From Gammaproteobacteria bacterium (GTDB lineage: Bacteria > Pseudomonadota > Gammaproteobacteria > UBA6429 > Thiohalophilaceae): 64,000 nt of DNA. The DNA lies in assembly GCA_029881995.1 (NCBI GenBank), contig JAOULO010000004.1:47346-111345 (forward strand). The letters are read 5' to 3'. Below, piece after piece: positions 37,959-47,669 of the stretch (the stretch's first letter is position 1; each line of letters opens with the position of its first letter). Position numbers and translations under genes: made by a program. Below the pieces are notes generated by a model. It ran no database searches. It had not been told where the DNA came from and worked only from the letters and a program-made list of their open reading frames with translations.

Positions 37959-38990
37959 GTGTCAGTGGGTGTAACTGTGGACAACATGGGAATTGTTGCG
38001 TTGCAAGTCGTAGCTGAATATCACTCACAAAAGGAAATTGCTGAATTAAATAGCTATCTCGCCTATGAGACAGGCTGGGCCATTGCCTTTGAAGAAATTT
38101 GCGGTGTCTTTGGTATCAACCCGGTTAATACAACACCCCGAGATTTTGGCAATGCGGTAGCCAGATGGCAGGAAGCAAATGGCTTATTGCCAGCGGATGG
38201 TGTGTTCGACAATATTAGCTGGGAGAAATTTCGAATTCAGTATATGAACAGGTTTATTACCAACTATAAATATAAACCTGATATGCCGAAGACACCCCAA
38301 TGGTTAAAATCCAAAAAGCCGTTAAGGAAAAAATACGATGTTCCAGTTATGTTACAGCATAATGATCCAACCTGCTGGGCTGTGTCGGCTAATATGGTCG
38401 AGAAATACTACACAGGTAAATATACAAACTTTATTGTTAATGTATCAGCAAGAATGAAGGAATTATCAGATAATTATTCGATGGATGAAAATGATGCTTT
38501 GTATGAAGCTTTCAAGGAGAGACGTGAAGTTCTTGATGTTTTACAACATATTCGAGATGAAAATACAAAGCATATCCTTGATGATGAAATTAAAAGGTAC
38601 AAAAAGGAGCTATCAATTATTGAAATAGGTCAACAGGAAATGAAATGGGTCCAGGCTGGTTTTCGACGAGTTTATAATGAAATTGATTCACATTTTTCCA
38701 GGTATGATTTGATGTTTCATCTGGTTACCAAAGGTCCATTAATGGCTGTACATGATCCGAAGTTTTTATTTTATAGTGAGTATAGTGATGGGGTACAGGA
38801 TGATTCAAATCATGTTTCGGTGATTACCGGGATGGACCTAGAAAAAGACCTTGTTTATATCAACGACCCAAACTTAAAAAAGAAAGATAACGAAGTAAAA
38901 AGGCAGCTTGTTATAGCTGCAATTGCAATCCTTAGACGAGATTCTCGACAAAATTCTTTATGGTTTTATGAAAATCAAAAAAGCCATTAA
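37959..38990 (+). CDS. papain-like cysteine peptidase with peptidoglycan-binding-like domain
   Basis: A 343-residue protein from a GTG start (the true start may be the ATG at 37986). Residues about 30-90 (FGNAVARWQEANGLLPADGV) resemble a peptidoglycan-binding domain of the PG_binding_1 type. The C-terminal part fits the papain-like/C39-like fold: VPVMLQHNDPTCWAVSANM with C139, SNHVSVITGM with H285, and VYINDPN with the third acid. An inserted charged helical segment (about 170-240) separates Cys and His. No signal peptide, so it is cytoplasmic or a secretion effector. Confidence 0.72.
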   Translation: MSVGVTVDNMGIVALQVVAEYHSQKEIAELNSYLAYETGWAIAFEEICGVFGINPVNTTPRDFGNAVARWQEANGLLPADGVFDNISWEKFRIQYMNRFITNYKYKPDMPKTPQWLKSKKPLRKKYDVPVMLQHNDPTCWAVSANMVEKYYTGKYTNFIVNVSARMKELSDNYSMDENDALYEAFKERREVLDVLQHIRDENTKHILDDEIKRYKKELSIIEIGQQEMKWVQAGFRRVYNEIDSHFSRYDLMFHLVTKGPLMAVHDPKFLFYSEYSDGVQDDSNHVSVITGMDLEKDLVYINDPNLKKKDNEVKRQLVIAAIAILRRDSRQNSLWFYENQKSH

Positions 38991-39009
38991 TTAGGAAAAG
39001 TTGATTGCA

Positions 39010-40359
39010 TCAGGTACTTAAGGTCCTCATAAGATTGGCATGGTCTTCACCAATTTTATATTCAGTCTCTTTCAGTTCTTCTATCTTTTTTACCGCATGA
39101 ATTACCGTGGTGTGGTCACGGCCGCCAAAGGCGTCACCGATTTCCGGTAATGAATGGTTGGTAAGTTCCTTACACAGGCGCATGGCCATTTGTCTTGGTC
39201 TGGCGATAGAGCGGTTGCGGCGCTTGGATAAGAGATCGGCAACTCGAATTTTGTAATACTCGGCAACGGTCTTTTGAATGTTCTCGATGGTGACCAGTTT
39301 GTCCTGCAGTGACAGCAGGTCTTTGAGGGCATCTTTGGCAAAATCGATAGTGATAGGTCGGCCGGTAAACTGGGCATTGGCCATGACGCGTCTGAGCGCC
39401 CCTTCCAGTTCGCGAATGTTGGAGCGTATGCGCTTGGCGATAAAAAAGGCCACTTCCTGAGGTAGATCCACCCCAGCCAGTTGCGCTTTACTTGATAGGA
39501 TTGCGACCCGAGTTTCCAGTTCCGGTGGCTCGATGGCCACGGTCAGGCCCCAGCCGAAGCGCGACTTAAGCCGTTCTTCCAGTCCGTCCACCTCTTTGGG
39601 GTAACGATCACAGGTCAAAATCACCTGTTGCTGACCTTCCAGCAGGGCGTTAAAGGTGTGGAAAAACTCTTCCTGGGAACGTTCCTTGCCAGCAAAAAAC
39701 TGGATATCGTCGATTAACAGGGCATCAACACCCCGGTAATAGCGCTTAAAATCGTTGATCTTGTTCTGTTGCAGGGCCTTGACCATGTCCGCCACAAAAC
39801 GCTCGGAATGCAGGTAAATCACCTGGGCGCCGGGTTTGGTCTGACGAATCATATTGCCCACCGCATGCATTAGGTGGGTCTTGCCCAGGCCGACACCACC
39901 ATAGATGAATAGCGGGTTGTAGGCGATGCCGGGGTTCTCACCTACCTGCAGGGAGGCAGCCTTGCCCAGCTGGTTGGATTTACCCTCGACGAAATTGGTA
40001 AAGGTATAGGCCGGATTCAAAGATGAACTGCGGGCCGGTTGCTGTGGGCGGCCGGTAACGGCGCGGGTCGTGGGTGGAATATCCAGCAGGGGTGCGGGGT
40101 TGGGGGGGGGCTCAGTCTGTCGACTGCCAATCTCCACAGTGATACGTGGTAAGTGAGTGCTCATGCCCTGCATCATTTCCTCGATACGGGCCAGGTATTT
40201 GTCTTTTATGCGGTCAAGAACAAAGCGATTGGGTGCCAACAGGGTCAATTCACCCTCTTCTTCGATGACATGCAAGGGTCGTATCCAGGTACTGAACTGT
40301 TGCTGACTAAGCTCGTTTTCAAGGCGAGTTAGACACTGCCCCCAAAGTGACTGTGACAC
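39010..40359 (-). CDS. dnaA: chromosomal replication initiator DnaA
   Basis: A 449-residue initiator ATPase. Domain I spans about 1-80 ([20 protein letters not shown]) and domain II is a short Pro-rich linker. Domain III has Walker [14 protein letters not shown] near 150 and Walker [17 protein letters not shown] near 215. Domain IV ends with the DnaA-box-binding signature [15 protein letters not shown]. Length is normal for gammaproteobacteria. It is transcribed leftward, away from rpmH, with its promoter in the 773-base gap to the right. Hand-counted lines within the gene show more G than C on the plus strand, which bears on where replication starts. Confidence 0.97.
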   Translation of the reverse strand: MSQSLWGQCLTRLENELSQQQFSTWIRPLHVIEEEGELTLLAPNRFVLDRIKDKYLARIEEMMQGMSTHLPRITVEIGSRQTEPPPNPAPLLDIPPTTRAVTGRPQQPARSSSLNPAYTFTNFVEGKSNQLGKAASLQVGENPGIAYNPLFIYGGVGLGKTHLMHAVGNMIRQTKPGAQVIYLHSERFVADMVKALQQNKINDFKRYYRGVDALLIDDIQFFAGKERSQEEFFHTFNALLEGQQQVILTCDRYPKEVDGLEERLKSRFGWGLTVAIEPPELETRVAILSSKAQLAGVDLPQEVAFFIAKRIRSNIRELEGALRRVMANAQFTGRPITIDFAKDALKDLLSLQDKLVTIENIQKTVAEYYKIRVADLLSKRRNRSIARPRQMAMRLCKELTNHSLPEIGDAFGGRDHTTVIHAVKKIEELKETEYKIGEDHANLMRTLST

Positions 40360-40549
40360 AGGCTCCTCCGCGTTTATTGTTGTTGGTTGTTACAAAGTCC
40401 AATGTCAGAAATATCGCAAATGTGTCGTTATTTTTCACGATACAATATGTATTATTCGACATCTTGTTGTTTTTGCCGATCTCAGAAGTGTTCTATCTGC
40501 ACACAGTCCGACTGAGAAGGGGGATTGAGTCTACCCGGATCAGAGCGAC

Positions 40550-40558
40550 TTATCCACA
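40550..40558 (+). promoter_or_regulatory. DnaA box
   Basis: TTATCCACA, a perfect match to the high-affinity DnaA box, about 190 bases upstream of the dnaA start; it may serve autoregulation. Confidence 0.75.
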
Positions 40559-40629
40559 GGCAAGATGAAGAAAATGATCAGGTAAATAATCTGGAAAAAA
40601 AGTGAGCAGGAATTATTAAAGAGGCTAAC

Positions 40630-40642
40630 AAGACAAAAAAGT
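40630..40642 (+). repeat. 13-base motif AAGACAAAAAAGT, copy 2
   Basis: Exact copy in the dnaA-rpmH gap, 18 bases left of the 12-bp hairpin. Confidence 0.6.
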
Positions 40643-40659
40643 GCATCTTTATGTACTGA

Positions 40660-40687
40660 ACAGTATCAGCCAGATGGCTGATACTGT
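40660..40687. terminator. perfect 12-bp hairpin, possible terminator of the small ORF
   Basis: ACAGTATCAGCC, loop AGAT, GGCTGATACTGT. It lies downstream of the minus-strand 48-codon ORF but lacks a strong T run, so it may instead be a protein-binding palindrome. Confidence 0.55.
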
Positions 40688-40724
40688 CTATATGCTGAAT
40701 AAAGTTAAGATACTTTAACGGTTT

Positions 40725-40871
40725 TTAATGGAACAGCTTGGTGATGTAGTGCTCGAACTGGCCACCGTTGCCATTACCAATTACATCAAGGCTGATCATT
40801 GTGATTATTAGCAATAAGACCAACCAGGGAATGGAGCAACATACCAAGGCATGAAAGTCATGTGAGTTCAT
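40725..40871 (-). CDS. small membrane protein of 48 residues
   Basis: ATG at 40871 is preceded on the minus strand by AGGGGGG at good spacing. The product has a polar start (MNSHDFHALVCC), one hydrophobic span (IPWLVLLLIITMISL) and a polar tail with GNGNGGQ and HYITKLFH. Hydrophobic pattern, ribosome site and downstream hairpin support a real gene, but no family is recognised. Confidence 0.65.
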   Translation of the reverse strand: MNSHDFHALVCCSIPWLVLLLIITMISLDVIGNGNGGQFEHYITKLFH

Positions 40872-41132
40872 AGATCCCCCCTATACACACAATATGTGAG
40901 GTCTAAGATACCAACATGTGACGGGGATCACAATATGGAATGGAACAATATTTGAGAGGTTTTTGCCTCAAGACCAATTTGGCGCAGAAAAGCTTGTCTG
41001 AAAGTGAAATTGAGGGCCGAGATCAGTTGACAGACTGCCTATGGAACAGTAACCTTTGCGCCCTTTTCCGGCCTTAATGGCCCGAAAAAGAAATTTTTCG
41101 AAAAATGAACGAGTTAACCCAGGTTTAAGACA

Positions 41133-41267
41133 ATGAAAAGACCTTTTCAGCCCAGTAATTTAAAGCGTAAGCGCTCTCATGGCTTTCGTGCCCGTATGGC
41201 CACTGCCGCCGGTCGCAAGATTTTGAATGCCCGTCGTGCTCGCGGTCGTAAGGTGCTTTCAGCCTAA
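41133..41267 (+). CDS. rpmH: 50S ribosomal protein L34
   Basis: A 44-residue basic protein: [19 protein letters not shown], then [20 protein letters not shown], ending VLSA. It is the smallest large-subunit protein and highly conserved. First gene of rpmH-rnpA-yidD-yidC, divergent from dnaA across the origin region. Confidence 0.98.
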   Translation: MKRPFQPSNLKRKRSHGFRARMATAAGRKILNARRARGRKVLSA

Positions 41268-41286
41268 TCACGGGACTTTCCCTACC

Positions 41287-41643
41287 GTGTTTAGCGGGCG
41301 TTTTGCTCGGCACCAGCGGCTACTCAGGCCAGCCGAGTTCAAACAGGTGTTTGAACGCCCATGTAAAATCAGCGATAAACACCTCACCCTGCTTTGCCGG
41401 CAAAATGATCTGCCACACGCCCGTCTGGGCCTTGCCATCGCAAAAAAACAAGTGAAAACTGCCGTTGCCCGTAACCGTATCAAACGGATGAGTCGCGAAA
41501 CCTTTCGTGAACAGCAGACCATGCTGGCCGGACTCGATATAGTTGTACTGGCGCGGACATCTGCGGCACAATTGACCCCTCAGGAGTTACGCAGGGTGTT
41601 GGAAAATCTCTGGTTGAGGCTGGTGAAAAAATGCAAAAGCTGA
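41287..41643 (+). CDS. rnpA: ribonuclease P protein component
   Basis: A 118-residue basic protein that assists the RNase P RNA in tRNA 5' processing. A GTG at 41287 ([22 protein letters not shown]) is the likely start, 20 bases after rpmH. The signature [15 protein letters not shown] is present, in the usual order [21 protein letters not shown] longer in-frame ORF from 41227 overlaps rpmH and is not used. Confidence 0.95.
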   Translation: MFSGRFARHQRLLRPAEFKQVFERPCKISDKHLTLLCRQNDLPHARLGLAIAKKQVKTAVARNRIKRMSRETFREQQTMLAGLDIVVLARTSAAQLTPQELRRVLENLWLRLVKKCKS

Positions 41644-41858
41644 TCATCGGTTTCATCCGTTTATATCGTTTGCTGCTGAGTCCGTTCATTGGACAACATT
41701 GCCGCTTTCACCCCAGCTGTTCAGAATATGCTATCGGCGCGCTGGAACGTCACGGACCCCTCAAAGGGAGCTGGTTGGCGGTTCGTCGCCTTGGTAAATG
41801 TCATCCCTGGCACCCCGGTGGAATTGACCCCGTGCCAGAGAATAAGACAAAAAAGTAA
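41631..41858 (+). CDS. yidD: membrane protein insertion efficiency factor YidD
   Basis: A 75-residue protein overlapping rnpA by 13 bases. It has the family core [32 protein letters not shown] and [14 protein letters not shown]. It associates with the inner membrane and helps YidC/Sec insertion. Confidence 0.95.
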   Translation: MQKLIIGFIRLYRLLLSPFIGQHCRFHPSCSEYAIGALERHGPLKGSWLAVRRLGKCHPWHPGGIDPVPENKTKK

Positions 41859-41927
41859 ATATATGGTTAAAAATAAGACAAATAAATGCTTATTTTTGAC
41901 AAAAAAATAAACTTAAGACAAAAAAGT
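41844..41927 (+). repeat. A-tract motif cluster before yidC (13-base motif copies 3 and 4)
   Basis: AAGACAAAAAAGT occurs exactly at 41844-41856 (overlapping the last codons of yidD) and at 41915-41927 (8 bases before the yidC start). Related AAGACAAATAAAT at 41875 and GACAAAAAAAT at 41898 lie between. A purine-rich ribosome site for yidC is not evident apart from this motif. Confidence 0.65.
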
Positions 41928-41934
41928 ATCAAAA

Positions 41935-43632
41935 ATGGATAATAATCGACTTATTTTAATCGTGGCCCTGGCGGCCGTTAGCTATTTACTCTGGGATTCA
42001 TGGCAGCGTGATTATGGCCCGCAACCAGTAACTCCCGTTGCTACTAGCAGTACTCAGACCCAGGTACCGCAGGGTAGTGGTGAAGTACCAATGGCCGGTG
42101 AAGTCCCCAGTGCCCCCGCAGCGAGCGCAACAAATCGAGATGCCTCAGTTCCTGAAGCCAAATCCAGCATGGCCCTTAAACGTGGCCAGCGCGTCGAAGT
42201 CACCACCGATGTATTTCATGCCATTATAGATACCGTGGGTGGCGACCTTCGGGTTGTTGACCTTAATAATTATCCTGTTGAAGTCAAAACCCCGGACAGT
42301 CCGATTCGATTATTGAATGACAGGATGCCAAACATCTTTGTCGCTCAATCAGGTTTTGCGGGCAAGCGATCCAAATCTGGTCAGGTTACAACCGCGTCTC
42401 CCAATCATTACACTAAATATACTGTCAGCCGTGACAGTTACACCATGGCGGATGGACAGGATAGCCTGTCTGTCGATATGACATGGACTAGCCCCGATGG
42501 TGTTGTGTTTACCAAGCGATACAGTTTCAAGCGTGGTAGTTATGAAGTGGCCGTTGAATACCTGATTAATAACCGTTCCGCCAAAGAATGGCGTGGTAAT
42601 AGTTATTACCAGTTACAACGCACTAACAGTACATCGATATCTCAATCACAGTTTGTTTACTCCTATATGGGTGGTGTGATCTATAGCCCGGAAAATAAAT
42701 ACGAAAAAGTTGATTTCGATGATATGGAAGACGCCAATCTCAGCCGTAATATAAAAGACGGTTGGGTGGCGATGATTCAACATTACTTCCTTGCCTCGTG
42801 GATTCCACAAACGGGTATGGACTTTAACTACTTCACTCGTACCGTGAATGACAATGAACGTTATGTGCTGGGCTTTAAGTCTGTGCAGGAATACAGTGTT
42901 GCCCGAGGTGAACAGGCCGCTATTAAGGCACGTATGTTTGTTGGGCCGAAGTTACAATATGAAATGGAAACCGTTGCTCCAGGGCTTGAGCTGACCGTTG
43001 ATTTTGGCTGGTTGACCTTTATTGCCAAACCTATTTTCTGGTTGTTGAACTGGATTCACGACATGCTCGGTAACTGGGGTTGGGCAATCATTGTACTGAC
43101 GATTATCATTAAGTTGGTATTTTATAAACTCTCAGAAGCCAGTTATAAATCCATGGCCAATATGCGTAAGATTCATCCACGCCTGGTCGCCATTAAAGAA
43201 CGTTGTGGTGATGATAAGCAAAAACTGCATCAGGCCATGATGGAGTTATATAAAAAGGAAAAGATCAATCCTTTGGGTGGCTGTTTACCGATCCTGGTAC
43301 AGATTCCTGTCTTTATTGCACTGTACTGGGTATTACTCGAATCCGTAGAAATGCGCCAGGCACCGTGGATCCTCTGGGTACAGGATATGTCTCGTGCCGA
43401 TCCTTACTTTATCCTGCCGGTTATTATGGGTGTAACCATGATTGCCCAGCATAAGCTCAATCCCACTCCGTTGGATCCCATGCAGGCCAAGATGATGATG
43501 ATCCTGCCTTTCGTCTTCACCGTCTTTTTCGCCTTCTTCCCGGCTGGGTTGGTGTTGTACTGGGTGGTCAATAATATCCTGTCGATTGCTCAACAGGCTT
43601 ATATCACTAAAGTGGTGATGGCAGAGAAATAG
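41935..43632 (+). CDS. yidC: membrane protein insertase YidC
   Basis: A 565-residue insertase of normal gammaproteobacterial length. An N-terminal span (LILIVALAAVSYLLWDSW) is followed by a Pro/Ala/Ser linker and a large periplasmic beta-domain (about 60-340). The conserved five-span core follows: FIAKPIFWLLNWIHDMLGNW, KLSEASYKSMANMRKIHPR, and NPLGGCLPILVQIPVFIALY. It ends in a short basic tail. It inserts proteins into the inner membrane alone or with SecYEG. Confidence 0.97.
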   Translation: MDNNRLILIVALAAVSYLLWDSWQRDYGPQPVTPVATSSTQTQVPQGSGEVPMAGEVPSAPAASATNRDASVPEAKSSMALKRGQRVEVTTDVFHAIIDTVGGDLRVVDLNNYPVEVKTPDSPIRLLNDRMPNIFVAQSGFAGKRSKSGQVTTASPNHYTKYTVSRDSYTMADGQDSLSVDMTWTSPDGVVFTKRYSFKRGSYEVAVEYLINNRSAKEWRGNSYYQLQRTNSTSISQSQFVYSYMGGVIYSPENKYEKVDFDDMEDANLSRNIKDGWVAMIQHYFLASWIPQTGMDFNYFTRTVNDNERYVLGFKSVQEYSVARGEQAAIKARMFVGPKLQYEMETVAPGLELTVDFGWLTFIAKPIFWLLNWIHDMLGNWGWAIIVLTIIIKLVFYKLSEASYKSMANMRKIHPRLVAIKERCGDDKQKLHQAMMELYKKEKINPLGGCLPILVQIPVFIALYWVLLESVEMRQAPWILWVQDMSRADPYFILPVIMGVTMIAQHKLNPTPLDPMQAKMMMILPFVFTVFFAFFPAGLVLYWVVNNILSIAQQAYITKVVMAEK

Positions 43633-43656
43633 CTGCAGGGATTTTGTTTGATAAAA

Positions 43657-43688
43657 AGAAAGGCCGGACTATGCTCCGGCCTTTTTGA
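43657..43688. terminator. terminator after yidC
   Basis: A ten-base stem AAAGGCCGGA / TCCGGCCTTT (43659-43684) with a six-base loop has T residues on the right; it ends the rpmH-yidC transcript and may also serve the convergent lipoprotein gene. Confidence 0.9.
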
Positions 43689-43709
43689 TTTTATAATAGG
43701 TTTGTAAAT

Positions 43710-44453
43710 TTATTCTTTAAATAGTTGTTCTTCAAGTTCACTATTATTTGTTAAATATAAGGTATAGTGACTAACTTTCTTATTACACTTTTGAGATATG
43801 CCTAAAGCCTCTCCTGTGTTTTTGTACCAGGCATATCCACCAGAGCGCCGAGCTCCATACATGCCAGGGCGGCCTTTCCAGCCAAATACTTTTATATAAG
43901 GATGAGTTGATTCATAGGTATAACCATTTCGCTCTGCATTTCTCTTTTTATTATGTTCTGATTTTATGACGCTTCTGAATTGTTCATGGCTTAGTGGTTG
44001 GCCGTATTTAGTCGTATAATCGTCAACTATATTGCTACAGTCTAGACGAGGCTTGCGATGTACTCGTTCAGATATCCCGATAACACGATCATTCAATGTA
44101 GAAACCTGAATTCGTTTTCTCATAGAGTAGTCCGCATATTTTTCATTTTGTTTAACTAGAGTATAAGAGCTGATTACACTGCCATTTTTTAAACTTTTTG
44201 TGGAGTATTTATTGATAATGGTTCCAGGGTATTTAACTCTTACATCACGAATGTGATCATTAATTCGTATTCCATTTAATTCAAAATCACTCATACTATC
44301 AGCATTCCCCATATCCGATACAAATAGGCTTGATGCATTATTGTTGTTATTTAGGCCGGGTAATTTTAAGTACGAATTGATTTCTTTTTCTATGTCAGTA
44401 TTTGCGCAGGCAGAGGCAAATAAGCTAACTGTTAATATGAATGGTGCTCTCAT
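43710..44453 (-). CDS. hypothetical lipoprotein
   Basis: A 247-residue lipoprotein with lipobox ASAC near residue 16 and an Asn-rich mature start. The centre has alternating strands (IRDVRVKYPGTIINKYSTKS and RKRIQVSTLNDRVIGISERV). A basic C-terminal domain has GWKGRPGMYGARRSGGYAWY. No family recognised. Ribosome site GGAG. Confidence 0.65.
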   Translation of the reverse strand: MRAPFILTVSLFASACANTDIEKEINSYLKLPGLNNNNNASSLFVSDMGNADSMSDFELNGIRINDHIRDVRVKYPGTIINKYSTKSLKNGSVISSYTLVKQNEKYADYSMRKRIQVSTLNDRVIGISERVHRKPRLDCSNIVDDYTTKYGQPLSHEQFRSVIKSEHNKKRNAERNGYTYESTHPYIKVFGWKGRPGMYGARRSGGYAWYKNTGEALGISQKCNKKVSHYTLYLTNNSELEEQLFKE

Positions 44454-44481
44454 TATGATTCTCCATATTATGTGGCTTGAT

Positions 44482-46083
44482 CTAGGGTGCAGATGCCGAA
44501 ACAGTTACCAGAGATGGATTAACAATTGGCGATATATATTCATAACTTGTAGATTTTGGAATGTTATAAATCTGTATGGCTTTATTAGTATTTTCCGCAA
44601 AGTAAGCCGTACCTATACTCCCAGATGCATCAAATACAGTTACACTTAAGTATGCATTCTCGTCCTGAGTGTAGTTTGATAAGGTGAGGTTTGTTGTGAA
44701 TTCGCTGCCAGCATCATCAGGTACAGCTACCTCGGTTGACGCGAGAAAATAGCCACTTTCTAATCCTATTAGTCGAATTGACGCTGCCTTAACTTTGTTA
44801 TTTATAGAAAGTGTAACGTTAAAACTTTCTCCATCAACTAAGTGACTGGCTGGATTCATCATGTCATCGAAGATTTTTGGAGTGCTGGTAATTTCTGGTA
44901 GGTCAGTTGCAACTCCATCGACCAGAAAGAAGAACCAGTCTTCATCTGAAGGCTTTCCATTTTTCGAAATAGTGTGATCCTGTACCTGGTTAAATTGAAT
45001 TCGGCTTGCAAGCTGCATAGTGCCGTCGTCGCCATTCTTATCTACTGGGTCATCACCGCTGATTAAGGCAGATGAGCTGGCGGAACCAAACCCGGTTGTA
45101 TTAATTTCGAATGAGTAACTACCCCCTTCTCGAAATATAGTATCACTCATTTTTAGCACATATAAACCAGGTTCAAGTGCGGCGCTAATATCGTAAAATG
45201 TACCGTCATTGCTGACTATGTTGTCTACCCCGTTTATTTGATAGTTATCACTTAACTTATAGAGAACAGGAATTGAAAGGCCGCTCGCGATGGTCCCACT
45301 GTTTGGGAATGTGTCGACGTAAATTACTGGGTTAGTATTAGTAATATCAAGGCTGAGAATGCTTGAAAAACTGGTTTTTTCTTCTTTACAACCTACATAA
45401 CAAGTAGAGAAATATAAAAAATTATCTACGGGAATGTAATAGTCAGTATTTGTGCCAGACTCATTTGATAACTCTATATCAATGTAGGCAAGATACAGAT
45501 TTTCTGGAATACTTTTTGGTACTAAAATATCTATTTCAATAAAATAACTTTTATCGGGGTTAGTATTGCTACCCATGCCCAGAAAATTTCTGTCTCCATC
45601 ATATAGAAAAATAGTTGCTTCATAAGTGCTGGTTGTTACTGGTAGTGTAATCTTTATGGTTTCACCAGCAATAACGCTGGTTGAGGAAAATGTGGGCGGA
45701 TTATTGAGTTTTAGTGATGTATTATTAACAACATAAACTTTTGCTTCCATAGAAGCGGAATCTAATTTGGCTGTTACAGTTACTTCTCCATATTTTTCTC
45801 CTTTTATTTCACCCTTGTTGTTAATAGTTGCAAGAGATGTATCACTTACTATCCAGTTAACGCTGTTTGTAATATCTTTTGTGCTATTGTCGGTGTAAAT
45901 ACCGGTTGCTGTTAGTTGTTTGGTATCTCCAACATCTAGATATAAAATACCTGGCCCAATGGCAATTGACTTAATTGTTACGGTATCATTTGAATTGGTT
46001 TGTTCTCCAGTTCCACCTCCACCTCCACAACCGAAGAGCAGGCTTGAGATGAATAAAATATGAACAAATCTAAAATGTGGCAT
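44482..46083 (-). CDS. lipoprotein with bacterial Ig-like (BIG2) domain
   Basis: A 533-residue lipoprotein starting at 46083 (MPHFRFVHIL) with a GGGGGAAA ribosome site. The lipobox LFGC is followed by Gly residues. A BIG2-type domain (about 40-120) shows DVGDTKQLTATGIYTDNSTK, DITNSVNWIVSDTSLATINN and GEVTVTAKL. The rest is beta-rich, with a calcium-like DKNGDDGTM around 350. Probably a surface adhesin-type protein, with role unknown. Confidence 0.8.
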   Translation of the reverse strand: MPHFRFVHILFISSLLFGCGGGGGTGEQTNSNDTVTIKSIAIGPGILYLDVGDTKQLTATGIYTDNSTKDITNSVNWIVSDTSLATINNKGEIKGEKYGEVTVTAKLDSASMEAKVYVVNNTSLKLNNPPTFSSTSVIAGETIKITLPVTTSTYEATIFLYDGDRNFLGMGSNTNPDKSYFIEIDILVPKSIPENLYLAYIDIELSNESGTNTDYYIPVDNFLYFSTCYVGCKEEKTSFSSILSLDITNTNPVIYVDTFPNSGTIASGLSIPVLYKLSDNYQINGVDNIVSNDGTFYDISAALEPGLYVLKMSDTIFREGGSYSFEINTTGFGSASSSALISGDDPVDKNGDDGTMQLASRIQFNQVQDHTISKNGKPSDEDWFFFLVDGVATDLPEITSTPKIFDDMMNPASHLVDGESFNVTLSINNKVKAASIRLIGLESGYFLASTEVAVPDDAGSEFTTNLTLSNYTQDENAYLSVTVFDASGSIGTAYFAENTNKAIQIYNIPKSTSYEYISPIVNPSLVTVSASAP

Positions 46084-46232
46084 GGTTTCCCCCAGATACA
46101 AAAATGCGAATTGCATCACATTATCTCAAGCCGCATATTTTGCGTCTTCACCCAAATGGGTGGTTTTGTATAGCTATATTTTGAGATTGGTGGAAATTTG
46201 GTTAATTATTAAGCAGGTTTACAGGCTTATTA

Positions 46233-47474
46233 TTACAGCACGTTTAGCAGGATTGTGCGCATTAACTCTGACTGACTGTTTGTCTGGGTCTTGTCAAAAA
46301 TAGATTTGAGGTACCAACGGGCTGTTTCATATTTTAGACCGCATAATATAGCCGATTGTTTAAGCGTATTACCTTGTAATAATGAAATTACCAGCATGGT
46401 TTCTTTGTCGGTGAATTCATATTTGTCTAGCAGGTAAGTTTGCTGGAGGTCTATCTTACCTTGAGGGTCACTGATGAAAACTACGATGGCAGGTGTCTTA
46501 ATTCCATAATTAAAGAAGTCAGATTTCTCATGTTGTGGTTTAATTTTAACCAGGATAAGTGAATAGGGTAGCTTTCCAGTTGGCCTTGATATGCTGAGGC
46601 TATTTTGTGTATTACAATCAAGATGATTGCTTTGTGTTAAGTGCTGTTGAATGATTTTTTGAAGATCCTTATCCTGATCTGATCGCATGGCTTTTAAATA
46701 GCTATTTTTTAATTTCAGCCCATCATACTTTTTAAGTATTTTATCTGCATAGCGGTTACAGTGTAAGACTTTTCCCTGTCTATCAAGCAAAATTATGCCA
46801 AACTGAAGTTTATCTACCCAATGGTTTGTTGCGTTGAGTAAAAAATTTTGTTGTTGTAACTTTTTATTTATTGTAACGGCTTTTGATAAATGCTTATTTA
46901 GTTGATTATAATCAAATATTTCCCGCTCAGTGTAGTATCCCAGTTTATGCGATCGAAACAGTGTAAAATTGATACTAACGTTATTTTTAGTCAATAGCAT
47001 TCCGCCCATGGCATGCCGGTAATCTTGTTCTTTAGCCCAGTCATTATAATATTCTGTCTTTGTGTAATGTTTAGAGTCGTTATACCATTCATTTATTGAA
47101 CGCTCTGTCAGTACACGACCGGGAGTCATTAAACCGGGTTCAGTAAACCAGGGATTGACCTTTGAGAAATGTTGATCATATGAGTTTATGTGTTCATCAG
47201 AAATTCCATGTACGTAAGAACCGATGAATTTTTGTGAGACCGTATCCTGCATGAACAGACCAGCCATGTGGGAAGAGAAACACGTTTGTATTTGATGAAT
47301 GAGACCGTCCCATTCGTCAGGATCTAGTGCGGCATCGTATACCTGATCTATTAAATCGGTAATGTTAAGTCTTTTTTGTTTCATCCTTGCGCTGGATTTA
47401 TTGGCCTTATCAGTCGTTATTGCCAAGTCGGTAGCTTTGTACTTGCTGTGGAGATAAATCCAGCGTAGAAACAT
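46233..47474 (-). CDS. LuxR-type helix-turn-helix regulator with PAS-like sensor
   Basis: A 413-residue regulator. The N-terminal part (ITDLIDQVYDAALDPDEWDG) is seen in a family of PAS-plus-HTH regulators. A PAS-like segment lies in the middle (FGIILLDRQGKVLHCNRYAD, about 230-250). The C-terminal LuxR HTH is TDKETMLVISLLQGNTLKQS, AILCGLKYETARWYLKSIFD. The true start may be the Met at 47384. Target genes unknown; the neighbouring lipoprotein genes are candidates. Confidence 0.8.
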   Translation of the reverse strand: MFLRWIYLHSKYKATDLAITTDKANKSSARMKQKRLNITDLIDQVYDAALDPDEWDGLIHQIQTCFSSHMAGLFMQDTVSQKFIGSYVHGISDEHINSYDQHFSKVNPWFTEPGLMTPGRVLTERSINEWYNDSKHYTKTEYYNDWAKEQDYRHAMGGMLLTKNNVSINFTLFRSHKLGYYTEREIFDYNQLNKHLSKAVTINKKLQQQNFLLNATNHWVDKLQFGIILLDRQGKVLHCNRYADKILKKYDGLKLKNSYLKAMRSDQDKDLQKIIQQHLTQSNHLDCNTQNSLSISRPTGKLPYSLILVKIKPQHEKSDFFNYGIKTPAIVVFISDPQGKIDLQQTYLLDKYEFTDKETMLVISLLQGNTLKQSAILCGLKYETARWYLKSIFDKTQTNSQSELMRTILLNVL

Positions 47475-47669
47475 GCATTTACTATTCCAAATTTATTTAA
47501 TTTATGGATTTCAGTGGCTTGTTAGCTGGCACCCAACAACATCTTGAAGTTATGTAAACTTTTCCGACAAGGTCTATAGGTTTTTGCTTAATATAACATA
47601 CTGATATTGAGAATTTTAAATGGTTAGCCAACCTGTAATAGAGACAATATTCGTTTGTGATCCAGCTGT

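Larger units (their letters stand above)
40360..41132. other. dnaA-rpmH intergenic region
   Basis: A 773-base divergent gap that must hold the dnaA and rpmH promoters. It contains one perfect DnaA box (TTATCCACA, 40550-40558), one exact copy of the AAGACAAAAAAGT motif, a 12-bp perfect hairpin (40660-40687) and a 48-codon ORF on the minus strand. In Pseudomonas this gap is the origin; here the DnaA-box cluster is weaker than upstream of dnaN. Confidence 0.6.
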
